A stretch of 7,174 nt of DNA from Clostridiales bacterium UBA1774 (GTDB lineage: Bacteria; Bacillota; Clostridia; Oscillospirales; Oscillospiraceae). The DNA lies in assembly GCA_002314635.1 (NCBI GenBank), contig DCGQ01000028.1, positions 1-7,174 on the forward strand. Reading direction: 5' to 3'. Position 1 is the first letter of the stretch. Each line of letters begins with the position of its first letter. The notes under the pieces are model-generated. The model was not told the origin of the DNA, searched no databases, and saw only the letters and a list, made by a program, of their open reading frames with translations. Made by a program: the position numbers and the translations under genes. This document shows positions 1 through 6,525 of this stretch, in pieces.

Positions 1-25
1 TGGGGACTTTTTATACAGCCCCATT
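1..25. repeat. Left terminal inverted repeat (25 bp)
   Basis: The first 25 bases are the exact reverse complement of the last 25 (7150-7174). The match ends at base 26. The repeat opens with TGGGGAC and has an AT-rich centre (TTTTTATA) and a CCCC block, so it is G-rich at its outer edge. It could be the end of a transposon-like or MITE-like element, or one copy of a short dispersed genomic repeat. No recombinase gene lies between the two copies. Target-site duplications cannot be judged because the flanks are outside the window. The repeat itself is certain; its role is inference. Confidence 0.85.
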
Positions 26-53
26 TTCTGTCTTTGAAAACCCTGCCATCCAT

Positions 54-91
54 GGAAACCGCAGTTGCCGCTTGCGTCATGCGCGGTTTTC
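54..91 (+). terminator. Possible stem-loop upstream of the operon
   Basis: AAACCGC (56-62) can pair with GCGGTTT (83-89), extended outward by a G-U and a G-C pair, around a 20-base loop. A T-run (87-90) follows the GC block, so this could end transcription entering from the left. The loop is long and the 3' arm lies inside the promoter spacer of the downstream operon, so the assignment is weak. Confidence 0.3.
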
Positions 92-100
92 TGTTATGAT
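72..100 (+). promoter_or_regulatory. Promoter of the molybdenum hydroxylase operon
   Basis: TTGCGT (72-77) and TATGAT (95-100) sit 17 bp apart, and the -10 is preceded by TG with one base between (TGT-TATGAT), an extended -10. A sigma-A type start near base 107 would leave a leader of about 30 nt before the ATG at 138. The layout resembles the promoter at 5811-5839, where a similar GCGGTTT-CTG block precedes TATAAT. Assignment is by motif match only. Confidence 0.6.
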
Positions 101-137
101 ACTATTACAAAAAAGCAATAGAAAGGTTGTGAACGCC

Positions 138-794
138 ATGGAACGGAAATCCGCCGGAATCAGTCTGGAAGATGCTCAGACTGCCGCCCGTGCCCGCATT
201 GCCGCAATGCCCGGCGGGCAGAAAATCGTTACCTGTCCCCTGTGCGGATACCAGTGTCTGTCCTATGAAGACCTTCTTTCACACTATCTGGATTCCCATC
301 CCGGCTGCATTGCGCCGATTCCCCTTAGTTTAACGGTAAATGGAAAGTCCTGCCGCGTAATCGTGGAACCGCATCTGACACTGAAGGAGGTTCTGCAGTT
401 TCATCTGGGGCTTACCGGGGCAAAGCATATGTGCGACCGGGGCCAGTGCGGTTCCTGCACCGTCATTCTGGATGGAAAACCCACTCTGAGCTGCAACACG
501 CTGGCTGCCGACTGTGACGGAAAATCCGTGGAGACCGTAGAGGGCATCGCTCTCAATCCAAAATGGAAGCCGCTGATCGATGCTTACTGCAAATGGGACG
601 CCATGCAGTGCGGTTACTGTACTCCCGGCTTTCTGGTGTCCGCTAAATCTCTGCTGGATCGGGAACCGCATCCCACCACACAGCAGATCAAAGAAGCGCT
701 CAGCGGCAACATCTGTATCTGCGGAACCTATCCCCGCCACGCACAGGCAATTCTGGAGGCGGTGGAGGTCATGTCGAAAGGAGGAGAGGTCTGA
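138..794 (+). CDS. Molybdenum hydroxylase [2Fe-2S] subunit with N-terminal C2H2 finger-like segment
   Basis: A 218-aa electron-transfer subunit of a xanthine dehydrogenase / aldehyde oxidoreductase family enzyme. Residues about 63-130 form the plant-type ferredoxin domain with C99-x4-C104-x2-C107-x11-C119. Residues about 140-210 form the helical [2Fe-2S] domain with C158-x2-C161 and C193-x-C195 (ending CICGTY). These two clusters pass electrons from the molybdenum site toward FAD. The first 60 residues are extra: C33-x2-C36-x12-H49-x4-H54 fits the C2H2 zinc-finger spacing. The ATG at 138 is preferred, with AAAGG 11 bases upstream; an in-frame TTG at 72 would overlap the -35 box, and a GTG at 129 is too close to the ribosome site. 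The stop overlaps the next start (TGATG), so translation is coupled. Cluster domains are secure; zinc binding is inferred from spacing. The substrate cannot be read from this subunit. Confidence 0.93.
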   Translation: MERKSAGISLEDAQTAARARIAAMPGGQKIVTCPLCGYQCLSYEDLLSHYLDSHPGCIAPIPLSLTVNGKSCRVIVEPHLTLKEVLQFHLGLTGAKHMCDRGQCGSCTVILDGKPTLSCNTLAADCDGKSVETVEGIALNPKWKPLIDAYCKWDAMQCGYCTPGFLVSAKSLLDREPHPTTQQIKEALSGNICICGTYPRHAQAILEAVEVMSKGGEV

Positions 795-3217
795 TGCCTG
801 ATACTACTGGTGTGAACGGCTTGCGGGAAGACTTCCGCGTTGTCGGCAAAGCAAATCTTCCCGGTCTCACCTCATACGCCATGGCCACCGGCGTTGCCAA
901 ATACGGAACGGACTTCACCGTTCCCGGTATGTTATATGCCCGGATCATGCGCTGCCCCTTCGCACATGCGCGGGTTTTGGAAATTGATGACAGCGAAGCA
1001 TTGAAAATACCCGGCGTACTGGACGTGGTCAAATGGGATGACGAGATTTTCAACGAGCTGGGCAGCGGTATGTTCGCCGGCGGTCCTCAACCCACTTTTC
1101 TGCTGCAGGAAGCACATTATGAAGGGCAGGAAGTAGGCTGCATTGTCATAGCGGAAAGCGAAGCGCTGTGTGACGAGGCGCTCCATGCGCTGCGGGTAAA
1201 ATGGGAAGAACTGCCTTTCATCGTGGATCTGGAAAAAGGAACCGACCCCAATCTGCCCCGCATCCGCGGTGAAGAATACACCCGAAACGAAGCTGCGGAA
1301 TACGCACCCGGTATGTCCACCAGAGAAGGCTATGTTCTGATGGCAAAGCACTATCCCACCGATCCGCCCAGAGAAGCCAATATGAGCTGGGCGATCAAGG
1401 TAGACGGGCAGCCGGAGGAAGGCTGGAAGAAAGCGGACTTTGTGCTGGAATACGATGTAAACATTCCCACCTGCGCGTCTACCATTCCCAACCCCCCTGC
1501 CTCTGTTGCTTACTGGGGTGACAGTATGTACAAGGGGCCGGGCAAAAAGATCTATATTGAAGGCGCTCCCCATCGTCGGGAGCAGATCATGGGTATGTAT
1601 AAAAAGTCCTCGGACGAGGTGGTGCAGGAAGGCCTGTTTCAGGGCGGCAAATACTGCGACTGGGGTCTTCGAATGTCGCAGGATGTGACGCCGCTGCTCA
1701 GCAAGAGAATGGGCGGCAGACCTGTTCGCTGCTGCAATACCCGTGAGGAAACCTTTGATCTGAACCGCAATGAGCGGCACATGCACATGAAGCTGGGTGT
1801 GACAAAGGACGGCCTCATCACCGTCGTGGAGGATAACACGCTGGTAGACAACGGCGCTCCCAACTCCAGCGCTATGGGCAGCGTCTATGACCGCGACTGG
1901 GACGGCTACTACACGCTGAAATGCAAGGATATCACCCAGAGTATGCGGGTGGTGGACTCCAACATCGGCTTCATGCACACCTGTGCCCAGTTCGTCCCCT
2001 ACAACTGGGACAGTATTACCGTTGCCTTTGCTCTGATCGCCGAAAAGCTGGACATGGATCCGGTAGAGGTGGCGCGTCTGAATCTGCACGGCCCCAGTTC
2101 GCAGGATGACCGCAGCCCGGTTCCCAGCTTTGAAAAAAGTCTGGAAGTGGGCAGGGAGCTGATGAACTGGAACTGGCATCACGCCGGCACAAAGCGTCTG
2201 CCGGACGGGCGCCTACACGGTGCCTCCTTCCGCTATGCGATCTGCCCGCGCCATGCGTTTCTGGAATATTTCTGTAAGCTGGAATACCGGGACGGCGTGG
2301 TACACTTCCCAACGCAGGGTCCCATTGCCGGCTGGTTCAGTACCGAGTGCTTTACCATGATTGCGGCAGAGGAGCTTGGTCTGAATTATGAAGATATCTC
2401 AGTAGACTACGATTACCGGGAGAAACACTCCGATCAGGCTGGCGGTTCTGATGGTGTGACCGGTCACGGCTGGATCGTGAAGGAATGCGCCAATAAGCTG
2501 AAACGGAAGATTCTGGAGTCCGCTGCACGACAGGCAAATCTGCCGGAGATTCCGGAAACCGGAGTTTTTGCCATGCGCCGTCCACCAAGTCCGCTGAAGG
2601 GCTGCAGCGCAGAGGATCTGGACATTGTGGAAGGAAAGGTCATTATGAAGGCCGACCCCAGCCGTTTTGTTCCATTCTCCAAGGCTACAAAAGAAAACAT
2701 CACTGCGGAGTACGGCGGTAACAGTCCCAAGGCTGCATGGACCAGCGGTTTTGGCCGGATTCTGGACACCATGAACACTTCCTGGTGCGAAGTCGCCGTA
2801 GACGAGGATACCGGTGAGGTTGAGATTCTGAAATACTGTGTGGTTCCCGATGTGGGCAAGGTCATCCGCCGTACCTCTCTGGAAAGTCAGATTGATCAGG
2901 TGATCTATTTCTCCCATGGCTGCCAGCTTCTGGAGGAATATGTGCAGGACCCCGCTACAGGTGTCAAGCTGAACGCCAATTTTCTGGATTATCGGGTGCC
3001 CACCACCATGGACGTACCGGATGTTACCAAGGAAATTCTGGAGCTTCGCAGCGGCAACGGCTGTTACGGTGCCAGCGGTATCAGTCACAATCTGGCAAAC
3101 TCCCATCTGATTATCACCGCAATTCACAATGCCACCGGCGTATGGGTAGACCCGCCCGCGACACCTGATCGGGTTTTGAAAGCGCTGGGCAAATGCGATT
3201 TCGGAGGACTGCTATGA
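794..3217 (+). CDS. Divergent molybdopterin-binding subunit of a xanthine dehydrogenase-family oxidoreductase
   Basis: An 807-aa large subunit, a normal length for the family, with GGAGGAG (780-786) 7 bases before the ATG. Residues about 15-145 form the a/b hammerhead domain (PGMLYARIMRCPFAHARV). The cofactor domains follow, with GGK (284-286), GGRPV (307-311) and TREE (316-319) matching the usual FGGK / GRPV / REE landmarks. The C-terminus GVWVDPPATPDRVLKAL is typical. Several key motifs have changed. The catalytic glutamate block, normally GASGVGE, reads GASGISH, putting H765 in the Glu position. The usual GQG-T motif reads GWFSTE (513-518). The region that normally reads roughly HAPMEP is TCASTIPNPP (226-235). 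It may hydroxylate an unusual substrate by altered chemistry, or be catalytically inactive. The substrate is unknown. It is coupled to both neighbouring subunit genes (1-base and 4-base overlaps). Family is secure; activity is not. Confidence 0.9.
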   Translation: MPDTTGVNGLREDFRVVGKANLPGLTSYAMATGVAKYGTDFTVPGMLYARIMRCPFAHARVLEIDDSEALKIPGVLDVVKWDDEIFNELGSGMFAGGPQPTFLLQEAHYEGQEVGCIVIAESEALCDEALHALRVKWEELPFIVDLEKGTDPNLPRIRGEEYTRNEAAEYAPGMSTREGYVLMAKHYPTDPPREANMSWAIKVDGQPEEGWKKADFVLEYDVNIPTCASTIPNPPASVAYWGDSMYKGPGKKIYIEGAPHRREQIMGMYKKSSDEVVQEGLFQGGKYCDWGLRMSQDVTPLLSKRMGGRPVRCCNTREETFDLNRNERHMHMKLGVTKDGLITVVEDNTLVDNGAPNSSAMGSVYDRDWDGYYTLKCKDITQSMRVVDSNIGFMHTCAQFVPYNWDSITVAFALIAEKLDMDPVEVARLNLHGPSSQDDRSPVPSFEKSLEVGRELMNWNWHHAGTKRLPDGRLHGASFRYAICPRHAFLEYFCKLEYRDGVVHFPTQGPIAGWFSTECFTMIAAEELGLNYEDISVDYDYREKHSDQAGGSDGVTGHGWIVKECANKLKRKILESAARQANLPEIPETGVFAMRRPPSPLKGCSAEDLDIVEGKVIMKADPSRFVPFSKATKENITAEYGGNSPKAAWTSGFGRILDTMNTSWCEVAVDEDTGEVEILKYCVVPDVGKVIRRTSLESQIDQVIYFSHGCQLLEEYVQDPATGVKLNANFLDYRVPTTMDVPDVTKEILELRSGNGCYGASGISHNLANSHLIITAIHNATGVWVDPPATPDRVLKALGKCDFGGLL

Positions 3218-4194
3218 GACCGTTTAATCATCTGAATGCCCGCTCCGCTGCGGAAGCTGTGGAGCTGCTTCGCCGTCCCGGAGCTGTCGCCATGGCAGGC
3301 GGCGGTGATCTTCTGGGCGCTATGAAGGACGATATTTTTGAAACCTACCCCACTCTGGTAGTCAATCTGAAAACGATCCCCGGTCTCAGCGGTGTGACCG
3401 TGGAGGGCAATGCGTTGGTCATCGGCGCGATGACCATGCTTGGTGATCTGAGTCGGGACAGTCTGGCTCTGCAGTATGCTCCCGCTCTGGCCGCAGCAGC
3501 CGGTATGTGCGCTTCCCCGGCGCTTCGGGAAAATACCACTGTAGGCGGGAATCTTTGCCAGCTGCCGCGCTGCTGGTATTTCCGGAAACTGAACAATCGT
3601 TTTGACTGCGCTCGCAAGGGCGGGGAAACCTGCTTTGCCCTGAACGGAGATAATCGCTACCATTCCGTTTTTGGTGCTTGTACCTTTTCGGATAAAAATG
3701 GTCATAAACGCGCCTGTATTGCGGTAAATCAGGGTGAGCTGGCTCCGGTGCTGGCGGCGCTGGATGCCTCGGTCGTCACCACGGAGCGGACGATTCCCGT
3801 GGAAGCGTTCTTCGTTGCCGATGTGATGACTGCAACGGTGCTGCACCCCGGTGAGCTCGTAACAGCGGTTTCCATCCCTCTGTTGCCTGCAAGACGCGCC
3901 GTTTATAAGCGTTTTTCTTTCCGGAAAAGCATCGACTTTCCGGTGATCAATCTGTCCGTCAGCGTGGATGCGGACAGGCACTATCGCATCTGCTTCGGAG
4001 GCGTCGCCCCGCTGCCCCATCGTGCTTTGGAAGCGGAAGCGCTGCTGGATGGGAAAACGCTCACCCCGGAACTGTGTATCGCAGCCGGTGACGCAGCTTT
4101 GAAAGGCGGGAGACCGCTGGAAGCAAACGCCTACAAGCTGCAGCTCATGCGGACACTCCTGAAACGGGAGCTGGAAGGCATGATGGAGACATAA
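3214..4194 (+). CDS. FAD-binding subunit of the molybdenum hydroxylase, with Cys-rich [4Fe-4S]-type loop
   Basis: A 326-aa subunit that takes electrons from the [2Fe-2S] clusters and passes them to an external acceptor. The FAD-binding PCMH fold shows AGGGDLLGAMK (28-38), LVIGAMTM (68-75) and RENTTVGGNLCQLPRCWYF (105-123). The CO-dehydrogenase flavoprotein C-terminal domain covers about 220-320. The segment C120-x11-C132-x7-C140 (RCWYFR, then GGETC), followed by C156 or C168, resembles the loop that carries an additional [4Fe-4S] cluster in 4-hydroxybenzoyl-CoA reductase beta and PaoB/YagS; C115 is an extra nearby cysteine. By position relative to ELAP, C168 is the likelier fourth ligand. The start is the ATG at 3214, which overlaps the previous stop (ATGA) and has GGAGG at 3203-3207; an upstream in-frame ATG at 3193 lacks a suitable site. 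The subunit order small-large-FAD differs from paoABC (small-FAD-large). Confidence 0.92.
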   Translation: MRPFNHLNARSAAEAVELLRRPGAVAMAGGGDLLGAMKDDIFETYPTLVVNLKTIPGLSGVTVEGNALVIGAMTMLGDLSRDSLALQYAPALAAAAGMCASPALRENTTVGGNLCQLPRCWYFRKLNNRFDCARKGGETCFALNGDNRYHSVFGACTFSDKNGHKRACIAVNQGELAPVLAALDASVVTTERTIPVEAFFVADVMTATVLHPGELVTAVSIPLLPARRAVYKRFSFRKSIDFPVINLSVSVDADRHYRICFGGVAPLPHRALEAEALLDGKTLTPELCIAAGDAALKGGRPLEANAYKLQLMRTLLKRELEGMMET

Positions 4195-4198
4195 TCTA

Positions 4199-4234
4199 TC
4201 CCTCCTTCCGACATAGGTTTGTCGGAAGGAGGGA
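4199..4234 (+). terminator. Stem-loop terminator after the molybdenum hydroxylase operon
   Basis: A perfect 15-bp stem (4199-4213 with 4220-4234) closes a 6-base loop (TAGGTT), starting 5 bases after the stop of the FAD subunit gene. One arm is pyrimidine-rich and the other purine-rich. No T-run follows (AATCTATTATCC), so it may be an RNA-stabilising 3' hairpin or only a partial stop, letting some transcription reach the serpin gene. Confidence 0.65.
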
Positions 4235-4320
4235 AATCTATTATCCATTATCCGCATTTCCGGGAACCTTTCCCGCTGCTCTGCGTCTAAGCTGTTATCA
4301 CATACCGAGGAGGATGACCG
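4235..4320 (+). other. Leader of the serpin gene
   Basis: This short gap holds a small hairpin (CGGGA 4261-4265 with TCCCG 4271-4275) and a strong ribosome binding site, GAGGAGG (4307-4313), 7 bases before the serpin ATG. A possible extended -10 (TG-T-TATCAC, about 4293-4301) has no recognisable -35, so I do not call a promoter. The serpin may depend on read-through from the operon upstream or on a promoter I cannot see. Confidence 0.4.
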
Positions 4321-5559
4321 ATGAATATCCGCATTGTCGCACTTCTGCTGGCCGCCGCCATGCTTACTGTCCTGTTCTGCGGCTGCAGCAGCGCCGAAGC
4401 ACGGAATCTGATGCAGGACATCAAACCCAATGAAGTACCCGTGACCGAACCCGACGGCAGTGAGGGCAGCCGTATCTGTGATTTCGCCGTCCGTCTGCTG
4501 CAGGAAAGCCAGTCGGAAAACCCGCTGCTCTCCCCTGTTTCCGTGCTGTATGCGCTGGGAATGACCATGAACGGCGCGGACGGCAATACCCGCGCACAGA
4601 TGGAGTCCGTGCTGGGTTTCAACGCGGAGGATCTGAATGCGTATCTCCACACCTGCCTTGCATCCATGGGTGAAACGGAAGGCATGACGCTGCACCTTGC
4701 CAACGGCATCTGGCTGAAGGATGACCCGAATCTGGTAGTGGAGCAAAGCTTTCTCCAGACCAATGCGGATTACTACAGCGCCGCGCTGAAACAGACCGCC
4801 TTTGACAGTGGTACGCTGAAAGACATCAACGACTTCGTTAAAACGAATACCGATGGCATGATCCCGGAGATTCTGAAGGAACTGAACCCCGATGCGGTGA
4901 TGGTTCTGGTCAACGCACTGTGTTTTGAAGCGAAATGGGCAACGGTCTACGATTCCTACTCCGTACATGACCGGGACTTTCACAATGCGGGCGGCAGCAC
5001 CAAGACCGTTTCCATGATGTCCTCCACGGAATATGACTATCTGGAGGACGAAAACACCACCGGCTTCCGAAAATACTATCGGGGCAGGGACTACGCCTTT
5101 GCAGCCCTGCTGCCGGAGGAGGGGACGGACATTGGGGATTATGTGGCCTCCCTCACCGGAGAAAAGCTCTATGCGCTGGTGACGGAGCCGCAGAACATCA
5201 AGACCTATGCCACTATGCCCAAGCTGGAGCTGGATTACAGCGTGGAGCTGGGGAATGTGCTGTGCGATCTGGGTATGCCTGAGGCCTTCAGCGCTGAGAT
5301 GGCAGATTTCAGCCGGATGGCAAAATGCGTCAGCGGCGACAATATTTTCATCGGCAGGGTGGTGCATAAAACTCACATCACGCTGGACGAGGAGGGCACC
5401 AAAGCCGCTGCCGCTACCGCGGTGGAAATGGAATGCACCTCTGCCGCGATGGAGCCGGAGGAAACTCGCACGGTGGTACTGGACCGGCCCTATGTGTACC
5501 TGATCTGGGACTGCGTGAACAACATGCCTCTGTTCATCGGTGTGGCAGACACCCTGTAA
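4321..5559 (+). CDS. Serpin (serine protease inhibitor), predicted lipoprotein
   Basis: A 412-aa protein with the complete serpin fold. The N-terminus has a short positive start, a hydrophobic stretch (5-19) and FCGC-SS, where C22 is the probable lipidated cysteine; Phe at -3 is less usual than Leu, so secretion by ordinary signal cleavage is the alternative. Serpin landmarks are NPLLSPVSVLYALGMTMNGA (helix B region), VLVNALCFEAKW (s3A/breach) and RPYVYLIWD near the end (family F-x-F-x-I-like). The reactive-centre hinge DEEGTKAAAATAVEM is of the inhibitory type: small residues at P12-P9 allow loop insertion. With E357 as P17, P1-P1' falls at T373-S374 (ECTSAAM). Thr or a nearby small residue at P1 would suit elastase-like proteases. 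Related inhibitors (siropins, miropin, Bifidobacterium serpin) inhibit host neutrophil proteases; a similar role here is inference. It stands alone between two hairpins. Kept start: ATG 4321 with GAGGAGG. Confidence 0.95.
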   Translation: MNIRIVALLLAAAMLTVLFCGCSSAEARNLMQDIKPNEVPVTEPDGSEGSRICDFAVRLLQESQSENPLLSPVSVLYALGMTMNGADGNTRAQMESVLGFNAEDLNAYLHTCLASMGETEGMTLHLANGIWLKDDPNLVVEQSFLQTNADYYSAALKQTAFDSGTLKDINDFVKTNTDGMIPEILKELNPDAVMVLVNALCFEAKWATVYDSYSVHDRDFHNAGGSTKTVSMMSSTEYDYLEDENTTGFRKYYRGRDYAFAALLPEEGTDIGDYVASLTGEKLYALVTEPQNIKTYATMPKLELDYSVELGNVLCDLGMPEAFSAEMADFSRMAKCVSGDNIFIGRVVHKTHITLDEEGTKAAAATAVEMECTSAAMEPEETRTVVLDRPYVYLIWDCVNNMPLFIGVADTL

Positions 5560-5649
5560 CTCCGGTATTCCTCGAATACGACGGATCGTGTCAATTCACG
5601 ATGCTTTCTCATTTTCATATCGCTTGATAGAAAAAACTATAAACATTAC

Positions 5650-5687
5650 AAACAGGAGAAGCCTCTCAAACTCGGCTTCTCCTGTTT
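5650..5687. terminator. Terminator-like hairpin between serpin and cassette
   Basis: A perfect 14-bp stem: AAACAGGAGAAGCC (5650-5663) pairs with GGCTTCTCCTGTTT (5674-5687) around a 10-base loop. The A-run before and T-run at the end make it suited to stop transcription in either direction. On the + strand it would end serpin transcripts about 90 bases after the stop and separate them from the cassette at 5811. Confidence 0.7.
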
Positions 5688-5755
5688 ACTTCAATCAAAT
5701 ATGATCATTCGAACAAGAAGCTTCCCGACAGGTACACTTCTTTCCCGGGCATCAA

Positions 5756-5792
5756 ACACCGGCTGAGAATATCTGAAATCTCATGCCGGTGT
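5756..5792. repeat. Interrupted hairpin upstream of the cassette promoter
   Basis: ACACCGGC-TGAGA (5756-5768) pairs with TCTCA-T-GCCGGTGT (5779-5792), giving 13 base pairs with a single bulged T (5784) and a 10-base loop. The sequence after it is GTATTTAAC, with only a short T-run. It lies about 20 bases upstream of the -35 region of the next promoter, so it could be a second terminator or an operator-like palindrome. Structure is seen; function is open. Confidence 0.45.
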
Positions 5793-5810
5793 ATTTAACA
5801 TGATTGAGGC

Positions 5811-5839
5811 TTTATGTATGATGCGGTTTCTGCTATAAT
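5811..5839 (+). promoter_or_regulatory. Promoter of the small-gene cassette
   Basis: A perfect extended -10, TGC-TATAAT (5831-5839), lies 17 bp after a weak -35 (TTTATG, 5811-5816). A strong ribosome site (AAGGAG, 5855-5860) follows, 10 bases before the ATG at 5871. It would drive the 58-aa gene and probably the two genes after it. Confidence 0.7.
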
Positions 5840-5870
5840 GTTCACAGATTTTTGAAGGAGCTTTCGCAGT

Positions 5871-6047
5871 ATGTCAGAAGTATTATGGGAAAACCTGACT
5901 CCGGAACAAAAGAGAATCCAGCTTTATCTGAACCAGAAGAAAACGCTGGATCTGTTCGTGGAACGCAATGCGATCACCCGGGAGCAGTATGAAAAAAGCC
6001 TTCGGGATCTGGCGGAAAAGATGGGAATGATCAGCAGATTTGGGTAA
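5871..6047 (+). CDS. 58-aa SHOCT-like small protein (copy 1)
   Basis: A highly charged small protein without membrane segment or signal. It begins MSEVLWENLTPEQK and continues with a helix-turn-helix-like core, KKTLDLFVERNAITREQYEK (23-42), ending in SLRDLAEKMGM. The core resembles the SHOCT short C-terminal domain (Leu-rich helix, then a G/N-x-I-T-x-x-Q/E-Y/F turn and second helix), a module found alone or at the ends of other proteins and of unsettled function. It has its own promoter and an AAGGAG site. A second, diverged copy starts at 7043: 20 of 37 aligned residues (17-53 here) are identical without gaps. Copy 1 heads a run of genes spaced by tens of bases. I recognise the type as common in gut clostridia but cannot give a function. 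Confidence 0.75.
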   Translation: MSEVLWENLTPEQKRIQLYLNQKKTLDLFVERNAITREQYEKSLRDLAEKMGMISRFG

Positions 6048-6065
6048 TTGGAGAAAGGACTGCAG

Positions 6066-6494
6066 ATGCAAAACGAGACTATTATTGACAACATGATTAC
6101 GTGGGCAGAGGAAAAACTCGGCAATGGGAAGTACGCAGGGTGGTGCTTGTCTTTTATTGAGGATGCTTTGGAAATCAGTAATAACATCGAGATATTTGGT
6201 GGAGATTGTGCAAGGGAATCATTCGAGATGTACAAGGATTCTGCAAAAACCGGTGTTCCGGAAAGGGGAGCTTTTGTTTTTTATGATTGCATCTGCCTTT
6301 CCGAGCAAGGCCCTGTAAACTGGGGGCATTGTGGTATCAGCTTGGGTGATGGCAAGATCATACATGCCTGGGATGTTGTGAAAGAAAATGATTATCTGGA
6401 AATTGAAAAAATGACATCAAATGCAGGTGACCACCCACAGTATCTTGGTTGGGTACCTGTAGAAAGAGTTATGGCTCAAAAGCCGGAAGAATAA
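6066..6494 (+). CDS. NlpC/P60-like papain-fold protein, no signal peptide
   Basis: A 142-aa protein whose pattern fits an NlpC/P60 (or CHAP-like) cysteine hydrolase. W26-C27-L-S-F gives the expected nucleophile Cys at the start of a helix. GAFVFYD (68-74) matches the strand usually written G-D-hydrophobic-V-F-F. H88 in WGHCGISLGDGKIIHA (86-101) matches the H-V-G-I-Y-hydrophobic-G-x-G-x-x-I-H-A motif, and H100 is a candidate third residue. Such enzymes usually cut peptidoglycan peptides, but there is no signal peptide, no transmembrane segment and no wall-binding domain, so it would act in the cytoplasm, be released by lysis, or have another substrate. The start is ATG 6066, with an AGAAAGGA site 6 bases upstream; an in-frame TTG at 6048 lacks a ribosome site. 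It lies 18 bases after the small gene, likely in the same transcript. Its coding sequence is more A/T-rich than the upstream operon. Confidence 0.7.
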   Translation: MQNETIIDNMITWAEEKLGNGKYAGWCLSFIEDALEISNNIEIFGGDCARESFEMYKDSAKTGVPERGAFVFYDCICLSEQGPVNWGHCGISLGDGKIIHAWDVVKENDYLEIEKMTSNAGDHPQYLGWVPVERVMAQKPEE

Positions 6495-6525
6495 CATTTT
6501 CAGATTTTTGGAATAATGATGGACT

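Larger units (their letters stand above)
5560..5870. other. 311-base intergenic region with hairpins and a promoter
   Basis: No convincing gene is seen here. The stretch holds two small palindromes just after the serpin stop (GTATTC-CTC-GAATAC, 5565-5579; ATCGTG-TCAATT-CACGAT, 5585-5602, followed by a T-rich tract), a 14-bp terminator-like hairpin (5650-5687), an interrupted hairpin (5756-5792), and a promoter and ribosome site for the next gene. Base composition becomes AT-rich here compared with the operon upstream. Confidence 0.6.

Noticed and set aside
1..70. A minus-strand reading frame out of the left end (ending KMGLYKKSP).
   Set aside because: It is open for only a short distance and lacks a start codon upstream of the repeat; it is better explained as the repeat sequence.
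72..137. An upstream TTG start giving a 240-aa first gene.
   Set aside because: The TTG lies in the -35 box and has no ribosome site; the added residues do not resemble the family. ATG 138 has an AAAGG site.
3124..5376. A 750-codon open frame on the minus strand across the FAD subunit and serpin genes.
   Set aside because: It is antisense to two well-recognised genes, crosses the intergenic hairpin, is rich in His/Gln/Arg as expected from mirrored GC-ending codons, and matches no family I know. The same effect gives long antisense frames at 932-2182 and 2399-3127.
5756..5800. Possible TPP riboswitch, because of GGCTGAGA followed by ATGCCGG.
   Set aside because: The conserved ACCC-TTTGAACCTGATC core is absent, the segment is too short, and the downstream genes are not thiamine-related. 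The match comes from the arms of a simple hairpin.
6048..6065. TTG start at 6048 for the NlpC/P60-like gene.
   Set aside because: It directly follows the previous stop and has no ribosome site, while the added codons contain the AGAAAGGA site that serves ATG 6066.
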